A DNA stretch of 11,310 bases, from positions 1 through 11,310 of the forward strand of contig DDKG01000325.1 of assembly GCA_002339265.1 (NCBI GenBank), given 5' to 3'. The DNA comes from Massilia sp. UBA2604 (GTDB taxonomy: Bacteria; Pseudomonadota; Gammaproteobacteria; Burkholderiales; Burkholderiaceae_D). This document shows, in pieces, positions 1 to 6,114 of the stretch. Every line of letters begins with the position of its first letter. Positions within the stretch are counted from its first letter, which is position 1. Under the pieces are notes generated by a model. The model ran no database searches and had not been told where the DNA came from. It saw nothing but the letters and a program-made list of their open reading frames with translations. A program made the translations under genes and the position numbers.

Positions 1-81
1 GCGGCCGGTGGCGAACAGTCGGCCAAGCAGGACGACGACGTGGTCGACGCCGACTTCAAGGAAGTGAAGGACGCCAAGTAA
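1..81 (+). CDS. dnaK: Chaperone protein DnaK (Hsp70), C-terminal end only
   Basis: Frame 1 is open from the window edge to a TAA at 79-81 and encodes 26 residues. They are rich in Asp, Lys and Gln and end in VVDADFKEVKDAK, the acidic tail typical of proteobacterial DnaK (VVDAEFEEVKD-type endings). DnaK is the ATP-dependent Hsp70 chaperone. The tail belongs to the flexible region after the substrate-binding lid. The gene lies directly upstream of dnaJ, the normal operon order, which supports the call although the body of the protein is outside the window. Confidence 0.93.
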   Translation, partial: AAGGEQSAKQDDDVVDADFKEVKDAK

Positions 82-90
82 GCGTCTTTG

Positions 91-116
91 GCGCGGGAAC
101 GAACAGCTTCCCGCGC
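91..116 (+). other. Hairpin just after dnaK
   Basis: A perfect 9-bp stem (91-99 with 108-116, GCGCGGGAA / TTCCCGCGC) closes an 8-nt loop directly upstream of the T-tailed terminator at 122-162. It has no U-run of its own. It may protect the dnaK 3' end or help slow polymerase before the second hairpin. The structure is visible in the sequence; the role is inferred. Confidence 0.5.
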
Positions 117-121
117 ACAGG

Positions 122-162
122 CCGAGCCGATACCTTCACTGGTCCATCGGCTCGGTTTTTTT
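122..162 (+). terminator. Rho-independent terminator between dnaK and dnaJ
   Basis: A perfect 10-bp stem (122-131 with 146-155, CCGAGCCGAT / ATCGGCTCGG) with a 14-nt loop is followed by seven T residues at 156-162. It sits 40 nt after the dnaK stop and about 40 nt before dnaJ. If it works, part of the dnaK transcripts end here and dnaJ is expressed at a lower level than dnaK, or from a weak promoter of its own (possible TTGGTT 161-166, 17 nt, GATAAA 184-189). Confidence 0.85.
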
Positions 163-202
163 GGTTTCAACAAATCAGATGCAGATAAATTAGGTGCCGA
201 CC

Positions 203-1333
203 ATGGCGAAGCGTGATTTTTACGAGATCCTCGGGGTCGCGAAGGGTGCGTCGGAAGACGAGATCAAGAAGTCGTATCGCAAGCTTGCGATGAAGTACCA
301 CCCTGACCGCAACCCGGACAACAAGGAAGCGGAAGAGAAGTTCAAGGAGGTCAAAGAGGCCTACGAGATGCTGACCAATCCGGAGAAGCGCGAAGCGTAT
401 GACCGCTACGGTCACGCCGGCGTCGATCCGAACAGCGGCATGGGCGGCGGCTTCGGCGGCGGCGCGGGCGGTTTCGGCGACGCCTTTGGCGACATCTTCG
501 GCGATATCTTCGGCGGCGGCCGTGGCGGCCGCGGTGGCGGCCCGCAGGTGTACCGCGGCGCCGACCTGCGCTACAACCTCGAGATCACGCTGGAACAGGC
601 GGCGCACGGCTTCGACACCACCATCCGCGTGCCGAGCTGGGACAAGTGCGACACCTGCCACGGCAGCGGCGCCAAGCCGGGCACCCAGCCCGTGACCTGC
701 ACCACCTGCGCCGGCCACGGCCAGGTGCGCATGCAGCAGGGCTTCTTCAGCATCCAGCAGACCTGCCCGAAATGCCACGGCAGCGGCAAGATCATCCCCG
801 AGCCGTGCGCGGCCTGCGGCGGCGCCGGACGCATCAAGCGCAACAAGACGCTGGAAGTGAAGATCCCGGCCGGCATCGACAACGGCATGCGCATCCGCTC
901 GTCGGGCAATGGCGAGCCGGGCACCAACGGCGGCCCGCCGGGCGACCTGTATGTGGAGATCCACATCAAGCAGCACGCGGTGTTCCAGCGCGAAGGCGAC
1001 GACCTGCATTGCGAAATGCCGATCTCGTTCAGCAAGGCCGCACTGGGCGGCGAGATCGAGGTGCCGACGCTCACCGGTAAGGTCTCGTTCACGGTGCCTG
1101 AAGGCACCCAGACCGGCAAGACCTTCCGCCTGAAGGGCAAGGGCATCAAGAACGTGCGCTCGGGCTATACCGGCGACCTGTTCTGCCACGTGGCGGTCGA
1201 GACCCCGGTCAAGCTGACCGACAAGCAGAAGGAACTGCTGCGCGAGTTCGACCGCCTGACGGTCGAAGGCGGCGCCAAGCACAGCCCGCAGAGCAAGGGC
1301 TGGATGGACAAGGTCAAGGACTTCTTCGAATAA
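203..1333 (+). CDS. dnaJ: Molecular chaperone DnaJ (Hsp40)
   Basis: This is the Hsp40 co-chaperone that delivers unfolded clients to DnaK and stimulates its ATPase in the cytoplasm. The 376-residue product has the full class I layout. A J-domain spans about residues 4-70, with HPD at 33-35 to contact DnaK. A Gly/Phe-rich linker follows at about 75-115. Four zinc-binding CxxCxGxG repeats run from residue 149 ([32 protein letters not shown]), the last starting near residue 202. The C-terminal substrate-binding domains follow. I chose ATG 203 because [12 protein letters not shown] is the conserved DnaJ start; the in-frame GTG at 194 adds only three residues. The ribosome site (TTAGG, about 191-195) is weak. 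dnaK lies just upstream behind a terminator. Length and motifs are intact and nothing is odd about the protein. Confidence 0.98.
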   Translation: MAKRDFYEILGVAKGASEDEIKKSYRKLAMKYHPDRNPDNKEAEEKFKEVKEAYEMLTNPEKREAYDRYGHAGVDPNSGMGGGFGGGAGGFGDAFGDIFGDIFGGGRGGRGGGPQVYRGADLRYNLEITLEQAAHGFDTTIRVPSWDKCDTCHGSGAKPGTQPVTCTTCAGHGQVRMQQGFFSIQQTCPKCHGSGKIIPEPCAACGGAGRIKRNKTLEVKIPAGIDNGMRIRSSGNGEPGTNGGPPGDLYVEIHIKQHAVFQREGDDLHCEMPISFSKAALGGEIEVPTLTGKVSFTVPEGTQTGKTFRLKGKGIKNVRSGYTGDLFCHVAVETPVKLTDKQKELLREFDRLTVEGGAKHSPQSKGWMDKVKDFFE

Positions 1334-1354
1334 GCTGCTGCAGCTTTACACATA

Positions 1355-1389
1355 CCGCCGACCGGCAAACGCCCTCGGCGGTTTTTTTT
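1355..1389 (+). terminator. Rho-independent terminator after dnaJ
   Basis: A 7-bp GC stem (1355-1361 CCGCCGA with 1375-1381 TCGGCGG) and a 13-nt loop are followed by eight T residues (1382-1389). It begins 22 nt after the dnaJ stop, closes the dnaKJ unit and separates it from the carbonic anhydrase gene. Confidence 0.88.
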
Positions 1390-1422
1390 GCCTGGGTCGG
1401 ATGCGGCCGAGCCATGCAACGC

Positions 1423-1431
1423 TGTTACACT
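1423..1431 (+). promoter_or_regulatory. Possible extended -10 promoter for the carbonic anhydrase gene
   Basis: TGTTACACT fits an extended -10 element (TG-N-TACACT, four of six bases of TATAAT). No good -35 hexamer is seen at the usual distance. It would give a leader of about 105 nt before ATG 1544. The leader contains a 7-bp stem (1487-1493 with 1509-1515). A promoter is expected here because a strong terminator lies just upstream, but the exact site is a guess. Confidence 0.3.
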
Positions 1432-1543
1432 TCACGTAATTTTGAGGAGTACCGCCGAAGTGCCCACGCGAGAATGGGCCGGGCAACGTCTGCCGGGAGA
1501 GTTCCTGCGCAGACGGCAACACGACAATATAAGGAATCACACG

Positions 1544-2242
1544 ATGGACAAGTACAAGACCAAGGGATTGACCGCGGCGGAGCTGTTTGAACGGAACCGT
1601 ACCTGGGCCGCCTCGATGGTGGCCGAGGACCCCAACTTCTTCAAGGCGCTGCAAGACCAGCAGGCGCCCGAATACCTGTGGATCGGCTGCTCGGACAGCC
1701 GCGTGCCGGCCAACGAGCTGCTGGGCATGGCGCCGGGCGAACTGTTCGTGCACCGGAACATCGCCAACGTGGTCGTGCACTCCGACCTGAACTGCCTGTC
1801 GGTGCTGCAGTTCGCGATCGACGTACTGAAGGTGAAGCACATCATCATCTGCGGCCACTATGGCTGCTCGGGCGTGCACGCAGCGCTGACCGACATCCGC
1901 GTCGGCCTGGCCGACAACTGGCTCGGTCACGTGCGCGACGTGCGCGAAAAGCACGGCAAATACCTGGGCAACGTGGCCGGCCGCGCCGCCACCAACCGCC
2001 TGGTCGAACTGAACGTGGCCGAGCAGGTCATGAACACTGCCCACACCACCATCGTGCGCGACGCCTGGGAACGCGGCCAGCCGCTGACCATCCACAGCTG
2101 GGTCTACGGCGTGCACGACGGCCTGCTGCGCGACCTGGGCATCACGGTCAGCAGCTTCGACGAGATCGCGCCGAAGCTCGAGCGTGTGCTGAACGGCTAC
2201 CTGGACGGTGGAGAAGTGCGTGACGAACGCCGCGGACAGTGA
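1544..2242 (+). CDS. can: Beta-class carbonic anhydrase
   Basis: This zinc enzyme reversibly hydrates CO2 to bicarbonate in the cytoplasm and supplies bicarbonate for carboxylation reactions. The 232-residue product carries the beta-class zinc ligands: Cys49 in CSDSR (49-53, with the Asp51-Arg53 dyad), and His105 and Cys108 in GHYGC. The spacing matches E. coli Can (Cys42, Asp44, Arg46, His98, Cys101) with a constant offset of 7. ATG 1544 was chosen because AAGGA at 1531-1535 sits 8 nt upstream and homology begins at once (MDKYKTKGLTAAELF). Longer in-frame extensions run back into the dnaJ terminator and are unlikely. The last 23 nt overlap the next gene, so the two are probably co-transcribed. 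Full length, with no missing residue. Confidence 0.96.
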   Translation: MDKYKTKGLTAAELFERNRTWAASMVAEDPNFFKALQDQQAPEYLWIGCSDSRVPANELLGMAPGELFVHRNIANVVVHSDLNCLSVLQFAIDVLKVKHIIICGHYGCSGVHAALTDIRVGLADNWLGHVRDVREKHGKYLGNVAGRAATNRLVELNVAEQVMNTAHTTIVRDAWERGQPLTIHSWVYGVHDGLLRDLGITVSSFDEIAPKLERVLNGYLDGGEVRDERRGQ

Positions 2243-2588
2243 TCTCGCGCGCCTGCGTGACCTCGTCCGCGTGTTCGTGGACGAGCGCGACTGGGACCAG
2301 TTCCACACGCCCAAGAACGTCGCCGCGGCCCTGAGCGTCGAGGCAGCCGAGCTGCTGGAGCATTTCCAATGGCTGCAGTCGGGCCGCGCCGAGGAACTCG
2401 GCGAGCGCAAATTGAACGAGGTGCGCCACGAGATGGCCGACGTGCTGGTCTACCTGGTGCGGCTGGCCGACAAGCTGGACGTCGACCTGTTCGCCGCGGT
2501 GGAAGAGAAGATGGTGCTCAATCGGGCCAAGTACCCGGCCGACAAAGTGCGCGGCGATGCCCGCAAATACTACGAATACAAATCGTAG
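2220..2588 (+). CDS. MazG-type nucleotide pyrophosphohydrolase (short, single-domain)
   Basis: The 122-residue protein is all-helical, of the MazG-like / RS21-C6 (dCTPase) type, which hydrolyses (d)NTPs to the monophosphate and PPi to clean the nucleotide pool. The metal-binding ExxE...ExxD pattern is present: Glu41 and Glu44 (VEAAELLE), then Glu71 and Asp74 (HEMADVL). The motif HFQW follows the first pair, as usual for this subgroup. Two GTG starts compete, at 2208 and 2220. I prefer 2220 because GGAG at 2210-2213 lies 6 nt upstream and the protein then begins MTNAADSD. Either choice overlaps the end of the carbonic anhydrase gene, which suggests translational coupling. The substrate is not readable from sequence. 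It is too short to be the two-domain MazG of E. coli. Confidence 0.88.
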   Translation: MTNAADSDLARLRDLVRVFVDERDWDQFHTPKNVAAALSVEAAELLEHFQWLQSGRAEELGERKLNEVRHEMADVLVYLVRLADKLDVDLFAAVEEKMVLNRAKYPADKVRGDARKYYEYKS

Positions 2589-2639
2589 CGTGGAACGGGC
2601 CGCATGGGCGGCATCGACTTCCACACATTTTGCCCTCTG

Positions 2640-2677
2640 AAAAAGGACCTACCGCAGCGCCGCCCGCGGCAGGTCCT
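2640..2677 (-). terminator. Rho-independent terminator for the PEP-CTERM gene
   Basis: Read on the minus strand, a 12-bp stem (2666-2677 with 2644-2655, one G-U pair) closes a 10-nt loop and runs into TTTTT (complement of 2640-2644). It lies about 48 nt beyond the stop of the minus-strand PEP-CTERM gene. On the plus strand the same hairpin lacks a U-run, so it would act mainly in one direction, although it may also stabilise the 3' end of the carbonic anhydrase-MazG transcript. Confidence 0.85.
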
Positions 2678-2725
2678 GCCGGCCAACCCGCTCAGGGCGA
2701 GCGGCCGGAAACGGCGGCAGGAAAC

Positions 2726-3304
2726 TTACCCCAGCACGGCGCCGCCCGGCGCATCCTTGCGCTGCTTGCGACGACGGGTTGCGGCGACGCCGAACAGGCC
2801 GGCGCCGAGGGTGAGCAGGGTGGCCGGTTCTGGCACCTCATTCGGGGTGACCCTTGTGATGCTGGCCTCCAGCAGCGAATCGTCGAACCATACATCCTGA
2901 CCAGCGCAGCCAAAGATCGTGGGAGTACAGCCGACGCTGATGATGACATCGACGTAGCCGCTAGCCGCCAATGCAGCCGCCACATTGAACGTATAGTCTC
3001 GACCGAGGAACGAAACGTTTTGTTCTGTGTACGTGGTGGTGTTGTTGATCGTCAGCGTGACAGTTTCCCTGAAGATGGACAACGGGTCGAACAAATCGTA
3101 AAAATCGACTGTCAGTGTTGCCCAATTGACGGTTGGCCCCGGCATGCCTTGATCTCTCATGTCATGCGTGTAGCTGTACGAATTGCCGGTCGTGATGCGG
3201 ACGTCAAAAGGATTGTAATAATCGCTAATAATTTCTGCATTGGCGCTACCGGCTGCGCACATCCCCAAGGCTGCAACAGCAAGCATTTTTTTCAGGACTT
3301 TCAT
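2726..3304 (-). CDS. PEP-CTERM sorting-domain exported protein of unknown function
   Basis: The 192-residue protein has a Sec signal peptide (MKVLKKM then a hydrophobic stretch, likely cut after AGSANA near residue 23) and a C-terminal PEP-CTERM signal. The latter comprises VPEPATLL from residue 157, a short hydrophobic segment to about 175, and the basic stop RRRKQRK. In this family the signal is recognised by an inner-membrane exosortase that cleaves and sorts the protein to the cell surface or exopolysaccharide matrix. No exosortase gene is in the window. The middle is beta-rich, Thr/Asn/Tyr-rich, with a close cysteine pair (VGCTPTIFGC) that could form a disulfide; I do not recognise its fold. 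ATG at 3304 has an excellent GGAGGG (3310-3315) 5 nt upstream, so upstream in-frame codons are not used. Ten residues (DAPGGAVLG end) follow the basic patch, more than usual. The gene is visibly AT-richer than its neighbours, which may point to a separate origin. Confidence 0.9.
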   Translation of the reverse strand: MKVLKKMLAVAALGMCAAGSANAEIISDYYNPFDVRITTGNSYSYTHDMRDQGMPGPTVNWATLTVDFYDLFDPLSIFRETVTLTINNTTTYTEQNVSFLGRDYTFNVAAALAASGYVDVIISVGCTPTIFGCAGQDVWFDDSLLEASITRVTPNEVPEPATLLTLGAGLFGVAATRRRKQRKDAPGGAVLG

Positions 3305-3396
3305 GATTACCCTCCGTTTTGGTTTGATTTCGAGTAACACGTCGCTTCGAAATGAAGCAGTGGACTCTATGCAAATCGCGTGCCACTGATGAGCAT

Positions 3397-3410
3397 TTGA
3401 TTAAAATCAA
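3397..3410. promoter_or_regulatory. FNR/ANR-type binding site
   Basis: TTGATTAAAATCAA is an exact match to TTGAT-N4-ATCAA, the consensus for the oxygen-responsive FNR/ANR/DNR family of CRP-like activators. The symmetry extends by one more base on each side (TTTGATT-AA-AATCAAA, 3396-3411). Its centre at 3403.5 is about 100 nt upstream of the PEP-CTERM start and about 55 nt upstream of the orphan terminator stem. Weak -10 candidates exist on both sides (minus TAGAGT at 3364-3369; plus TACTGT at 3442-3447), but neither puts the site exactly at -41.5, so the target is not settled. The match is direct; binding is inferred. Confidence 0.6.
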
Positions 3411-3457
3411 AGAGTTATCCAAAATGCATGGAATTTTTACCTACTGTATGTAGCTTT

Positions 3458-3503
3458 GCCCGACACCACCAAATGGTGTACGGACTTTGTCGGGCTGTTT
3501 TTT
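3458..3503 (+). terminator. Orphan rho-independent terminator, possible small-RNA 3' end
   Basis: An 8-bp outer stem (3458-3465 GCCCGACA with 3488-3495 TGTCGGGC) encloses an inner stem (CACCA / TGGTG) and is followed by six T residues at 3498-3503. It points along the plus strand, but no plus-strand gene lies between it and the MazG-type gene that ends at 2588, almost 900 nt upstream. It therefore may end a short non-coding RNA that starts between about 3410 and 3457, or block antisense readthrough toward puuD. On the minus strand there is no U-run. Confidence 0.6.
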
Positions 3504-3581
3504 CGTCGTTCACATTGATCTGAAAACGTTTCGTGACAGCCCGTAACGTGTGGGCAGGGCTCGCCGATTAACGTTAAGCTT

Positions 3582-3610
3582 TTGACATGGAATCGCATTT
3601 TTATTAGCAG
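3582..3610 (+). promoter_or_regulatory. Probable sigma70 promoter for the puuD-like gene
   Basis: A perfect -35 hexamer TTGACA (3582-3587) is followed by an AT-rich stretch. -10 candidates are TATTAG (3602-3607, spacer 14) and TAGCAG (3605-3610, spacer 17); neither is ideal. A 10-bp palindrome TTAACGTTAA (3568-3577) sits just upstream and could bind a regulator. Predicted transcription would begin near 3615, giving a leader of about 100 nt. Confidence 0.45.
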
Positions 3611-3716
3611 ATCGGCAGGAGAAGCGCCTCGGTGGCGCTGTGTCCGGTCTGGATTAAAGGCTCTCGCGCAGGATCCGGTTGTTTCGGTCTCGTGCGCCCA
3701 ACACAAGGTAGAAACC

Positions 3717-4496
3717 ATGCGCCCCATCGTCATCGTTCCCGCATGCACGCGTGATTTCGGCGAGCACCCGTATCACGCCGCCCAGCACAAGTATGTCGAC
3801 GCCGTCACCCTCGGCGCCGATTGCGCCTCCTTCATCCTGCCGTCGCTTGGTGCGAACCTCGACCTGGAAACCCTGTTCGGCACCATCGACGGCATCATGC
3901 TGACCGGTTCCGCATCGAATGTGCATCCAAGTTATTACTCTGAGGAAGTGCTCGATCCCTCGTTGCCGCAGGATCCGGCGCGCGACCAGACCACCTTGCC
4001 GCTGATCCGCGAGGCGGTGCGGCGCGGCGTGCCGATCATTGCGATTTGCCGTGGCTTCCAGGAGATGAACGTGGCGCTCGGCGGCAGCCTGCACCAGGCG
4101 GTGCAGAGCGTGGCCGGCAAGTTCGACCACCGCGAGAAGCCCGAGCTGGGCATGGACGAGCAGTATGGCGACGCCCACAACGTCAGCCTGTGCGCCGGCG
4201 GCCTGCTGGAGCGCATCCTGGGCGTGTCCGAGATTCCCGTCAATTCGCTGCACGGGCAGGGCGTCAACGAACTGGCTCCCGGCCTGACGGTCGAAGCACT
4301 GGCGGAAGACGGCCTGGTAGAGGCATTCACCGTGTCGAACGCGCCGGGCTTCACCCTGGCGGTGCAATGGCATCCCGAGTGGCGCATCCAGCACAATCCG
4401 TATTCGATGAAGATGTTCGGCGCCTTCGGCCAGGCTTGCCGCGAATATCACGAGCGACGCTGCGGGAACCACGAACGGCGCCGGAGCGCCGGATGA
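3717..4496 (+). CDS. puuD: Gamma-glutamyl-gamma-aminobutyrate hydrolase (class I glutamine amidotransferase fold)
   Basis: PuuD-type enzymes release GABA and glutamate from gamma-glutamyl-GABA, the last step of the gamma-glutamylated putrescine pathway. The 259-residue product has the peptidase C26 layout: nucleophile Cys111 in IIAICRGFQEMN, and His219 and Glu221 in VQWHPEW complete the triad. The order and spacing match E. coli PuuD (Cys114, His222, Glu224, from memory). The segment LTGSASNVHPSYY near residues 63-75 is also typical. ATG 3717 is chosen because AAGG (3705-3708) lies 8 nt upstream and the family start MRPIVIVPACTR follows. A start near the TTG at 3582 would lie inside the promoter. 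The puuA-like gene follows 113 nt downstream on the same strand. Related C26 hydrolases act on other gamma-glutamyl amines, so the exact substrate is likely rather than certain. Confidence 0.88.
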   Translation: MRPIVIVPACTRDFGEHPYHAAQHKYVDAVTLGADCASFILPSLGANLDLETLFGTIDGIMLTGSASNVHPSYYSEEVLDPSLPQDPARDQTTLPLIREAVRRGVPIIAICRGFQEMNVALGGSLHQAVQSVAGKFDHREKPELGMDEQYGDAHNVSLCAGGLLERILGVSEIPVNSLHGQGVNELAPGLTVEALAEDGLVEAFTVSNAPGFTLAVQWHPEWRIQHNPYSMKMFGAFGQACREYHERRCGNHERRRSAG

Positions 4497-4609
4497 GCGC
4501 TTCTACCAAGGGCTTGATCCCGCGGCCCCCCGACTCTCCTGCCGTCTGCATCCCGCGCGTCCGCCCACCACGCGGCCGCGCCTTCGTTCAACGACAGTGA
4601 GGCAAACAC

Positions 4610-5980
4610 ATGGCAATTCGCGATAATTTCAGCTATACCGACATGGAAGAGTGGCTCGATGCAAAGCGGGTCACCGAAATCGAATGCCTGGTCCCCGACC
4701 TGACCGGGGTGGCACGCGGCAAGATCCTGCCGCGCGTGAAATTCACCGATGACCGCGGCATGCGCCTGCCCGAAGTGGTGCTGGGCATGACCGTCACCGG
4801 CAACACGCCCGAGCGCGACGCCGCCTACGAGCGCGCCATCTCCAGCATCGACCGCGACATGATCCTGCGCGCCGACCCGAGCACCATCACCATGGTGCCG
4901 TGGGCGGTCGACCCTACCGCGCAAGTGATCCACGATTGCTACTACGCCGATGGCCGGCTGGTCGATTTCGCGCCGCGCAGCGTGCTGCGGCGCGTGCTCA
5001 AGCTGTACGAACAGCGCGGCTGGAAGCCGGTGGTGGCGCCCGAGCTCGAGTTCTATCTCACCGCCAAGAACATCGATCCCGACCTGCCGCTGGCGGCGCC
5101 GATCGGCCGCAGCGGCCGCGCCGAGACCAGCCGCCAGGTGTACAGCATCGACGCGGTCAACGAATTCGATCCGCTGTTCGAGGACATCTACGATTACTGC
5201 GAGATGATGAACCTCGACGTCGACACCCTGATCCACGAGATCGGCGCCGGCCAGATGGAGATCAACTTCCAGCACGGCGAGCCGCTGGGCCTGGCGGATA
5301 AAGTCTTCTACTTCAAGCGCACCCTGCGCGAGGCCGCGCTCAAGCACGATATGTACGCCACCTTCATGGCCAAGCCGATGGCGGGCGAGCCGGGTTCGGC
5401 GATGCACGTGCACCAGAGCGTGGTCGACGCCGAGAGTGGCAAGAACGTCTTCAGCAACGACGACGGCTCGCCGTCGACGCTGTTCCAGCACTACATCGGC
5501 GGCCTGCAGCGTTATATGCCGTCGGCGATGGCGATCGTCGCGCCCTATGTCAATTCCTACCGCCGCATCGTGCGCGAGACGGCGGCGCCGATCAACCTGC
5601 AGTGGGGCATCGACAACCGCACGGTGGGCTTCCGGGTGCCGGTCTCGGGCTCGCAGGACCGGCGCGTGGAAAACCGCGTGATCGGCGCCGACGCCAATCC
5701 CTACCTGGCGCTGGCGATCACGCTGGCTTGCGGCTACCTGGGCATGACGGAAGCGCTCGAGCCGTCACCGATGGTGGAAGGGAATGCCTACGATATGCCC
5801 GTGGAGCTGCCGCAGGGGCTGTCCGAGGCGATCACCTTGCTGCGGCGCGAGGACCGGTTGCGCGACGTGCTGGGGGAGCGCTTCATCGACGTCTATACGG
5901 CGGTGAAGGAGCTGGAGCATCGGGAGTTCATGCAGGTGATCAGCCCGTGGGAGCGGGAGCATTTGTTGCTGCATGTGTGA
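4610..5980 (+). CDS. puuA: Gamma-glutamylputrescine synthetase (glutamine synthetase family)
   Basis: PuuA ligates glutamate to putrescine with ATP, the first step of the pathway that the neighbouring PuuD-like hydrolase ends. The 456-residue product has an N-terminal beta-grasp domain (about 15-110) and a glutamine synthetase catalytic domain. Visible active-site elements are Glu145 and Glu147 (PELEFYL), Glu210 and Glu217 (HEIGAGQMEINF), His266 and His268 (GSAMHVHQS), and RRVENR then ANPYLALA near the end. It differs from true GlnA in these motifs, e.g. MHVHQS in place of MHCHMS. Tyr394 (NAYDMP) aligns by eye with the adenylylated Tyr loop of GlnA (NLYDLP). ATG 4610 has GTGAGG at 4597-4602, 7 nt upstream. 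The 113-nt gap after puuD shows no terminator, so an operon is likely. Other ligases of this family accept spermidine or other amines, so the exact substrate is inferred. Confidence 0.85.
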   Translation: MAIRDNFSYTDMEEWLDAKRVTEIECLVPDLTGVARGKILPRVKFTDDRGMRLPEVVLGMTVTGNTPERDAAYERAISSIDRDMILRADPSTITMVPWAVDPTAQVIHDCYYADGRLVDFAPRSVLRRVLKLYEQRGWKPVVAPELEFYLTAKNIDPDLPLAAPIGRSGRAETSRQVYSIDAVNEFDPLFEDIYDYCEMMNLDVDTLIHEIGAGQMEINFQHGEPLGLADKVFYFKRTLREAALKHDMYATFMAKPMAGEPGSAMHVHQSVVDAESGKNVFSNDDGSPSTLFQHYIGGLQRYMPSAMAIVAPYVNSYRRIVRETAAPINLQWGIDNRTVGFRVPVSGSQDRRVENRVIGADANPYLALAITLACGYLGMTEALEPSPMVEGNAYDMPVELPQGLSEAITLLRREDRLRDVLGERFIDVYTAVKELEHREFMQVISPWEREHLLLHV

Positions 5981-6014
5981 TGAATAGCGGTCGGGCTGCT
6001 CAGGCAACCTTGGA

Positions 6015-6032
6015 TTCCCGCCTGCGCGGGAA
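6015..6032. repeat. REP-like palindromic repeat, left copy
   Basis: TTCCCGCCTGCGCGGGAA has 7-bp arms TTCCCGC/GCGGGAA around CTGC. It is an exact reverse complement of 6115-6132. Repeats of this shape are common between genes in many betaproteobacteria. With the right copy it frames a hairpin cluster 3' of the convergent puuA-like and symporter genes. Confidence 0.75.
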
Positions 6033-6099
6033 GTCGTTGCCTCCAGTGGAGGGAACGACGTGCAAATGACGCGGGCCACGATCGTCGACCGTGGCCCGC
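6033..6099. other. Hairpin cluster between convergent genes
   Basis: Two stem-loops lie between the flanking repeats. The first is 6033-6038 GTCGTT with 6054-6059 AACGAC, continued by CCTCC-AGT-GGAGG (6040-6052) across one mismatch. The second is a perfect 10-bp stem, 6071-6080 GCGGGCCACG with 6090-6099, loop 9 nt. In addition, 6051-6063 can pair perfectly over 13 bp with 6107-6119, so the RNA has two competing folds. There are no T-runs. The cluster probably stabilises 3' ends or aids factor-dependent termination of the converging transcripts. Confidence 0.6.
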
Positions 6100-6114
6100 A
6101 ACTATCGCACGTCG

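Larger units (their letters stand above)
3305..3716. other. Intergenic region with regulatory elements, no coding gene
   Basis: This 412-nt, AT-rich interval separates the divergent PEP-CTERM gene (minus) and puuD-like gene (plus). It contains an FNR-type palindrome (3397-3410), an orphan terminator hairpin (3458-3503), a 10-bp palindrome TTAACGTTAA (3568-3577), a TTGACA -35 element (3582-3587) and a small leader hairpin (3623-3628 with 3634-3639). Short open frames here lack ribosome sites and recognisable products. Confidence 0.7.

Noticed and set aside
167..1282. Minus-strand 371-codon open frame over dnaJ
   Set aside because: Ala/Arg/Leu-rich shadow of dnaJ with no domain or ribosome site; it also runs through the dnaK-dnaJ terminator.
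2220..2588. MazG-type protein as part of a mazEF toxin-antitoxin locus
   Set aside because: No MazE or MazF-like gene is adjacent; it overlaps carbonic anhydrase and looks like a housekeeping pyrophosphohydrolase.
2369..3337. Plus-strand 322-codon frame over the MazG-type and PEP-CTERM genes
   Set aside because: It spans the end of one gene and the antisense of another. The minus-strand reading has a signal peptide, a PEP-CTERM signal, a strong ribosome site and a terminator.
3582..3716. N-terminal extension of the puuD-like protein from TTG 3582
   Set aside because: The extra 45 residues have no family similarity and overlap the TTGACA promoter; ATG 3717 has a ribosome site and the conserved start.
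4497..4609. Possible small gene or regulatory site between the puuD- and puuA-like genes
   Set aside because: No frame with a ribosome site, no hairpin with a T-run and no clear palindrome was seen.
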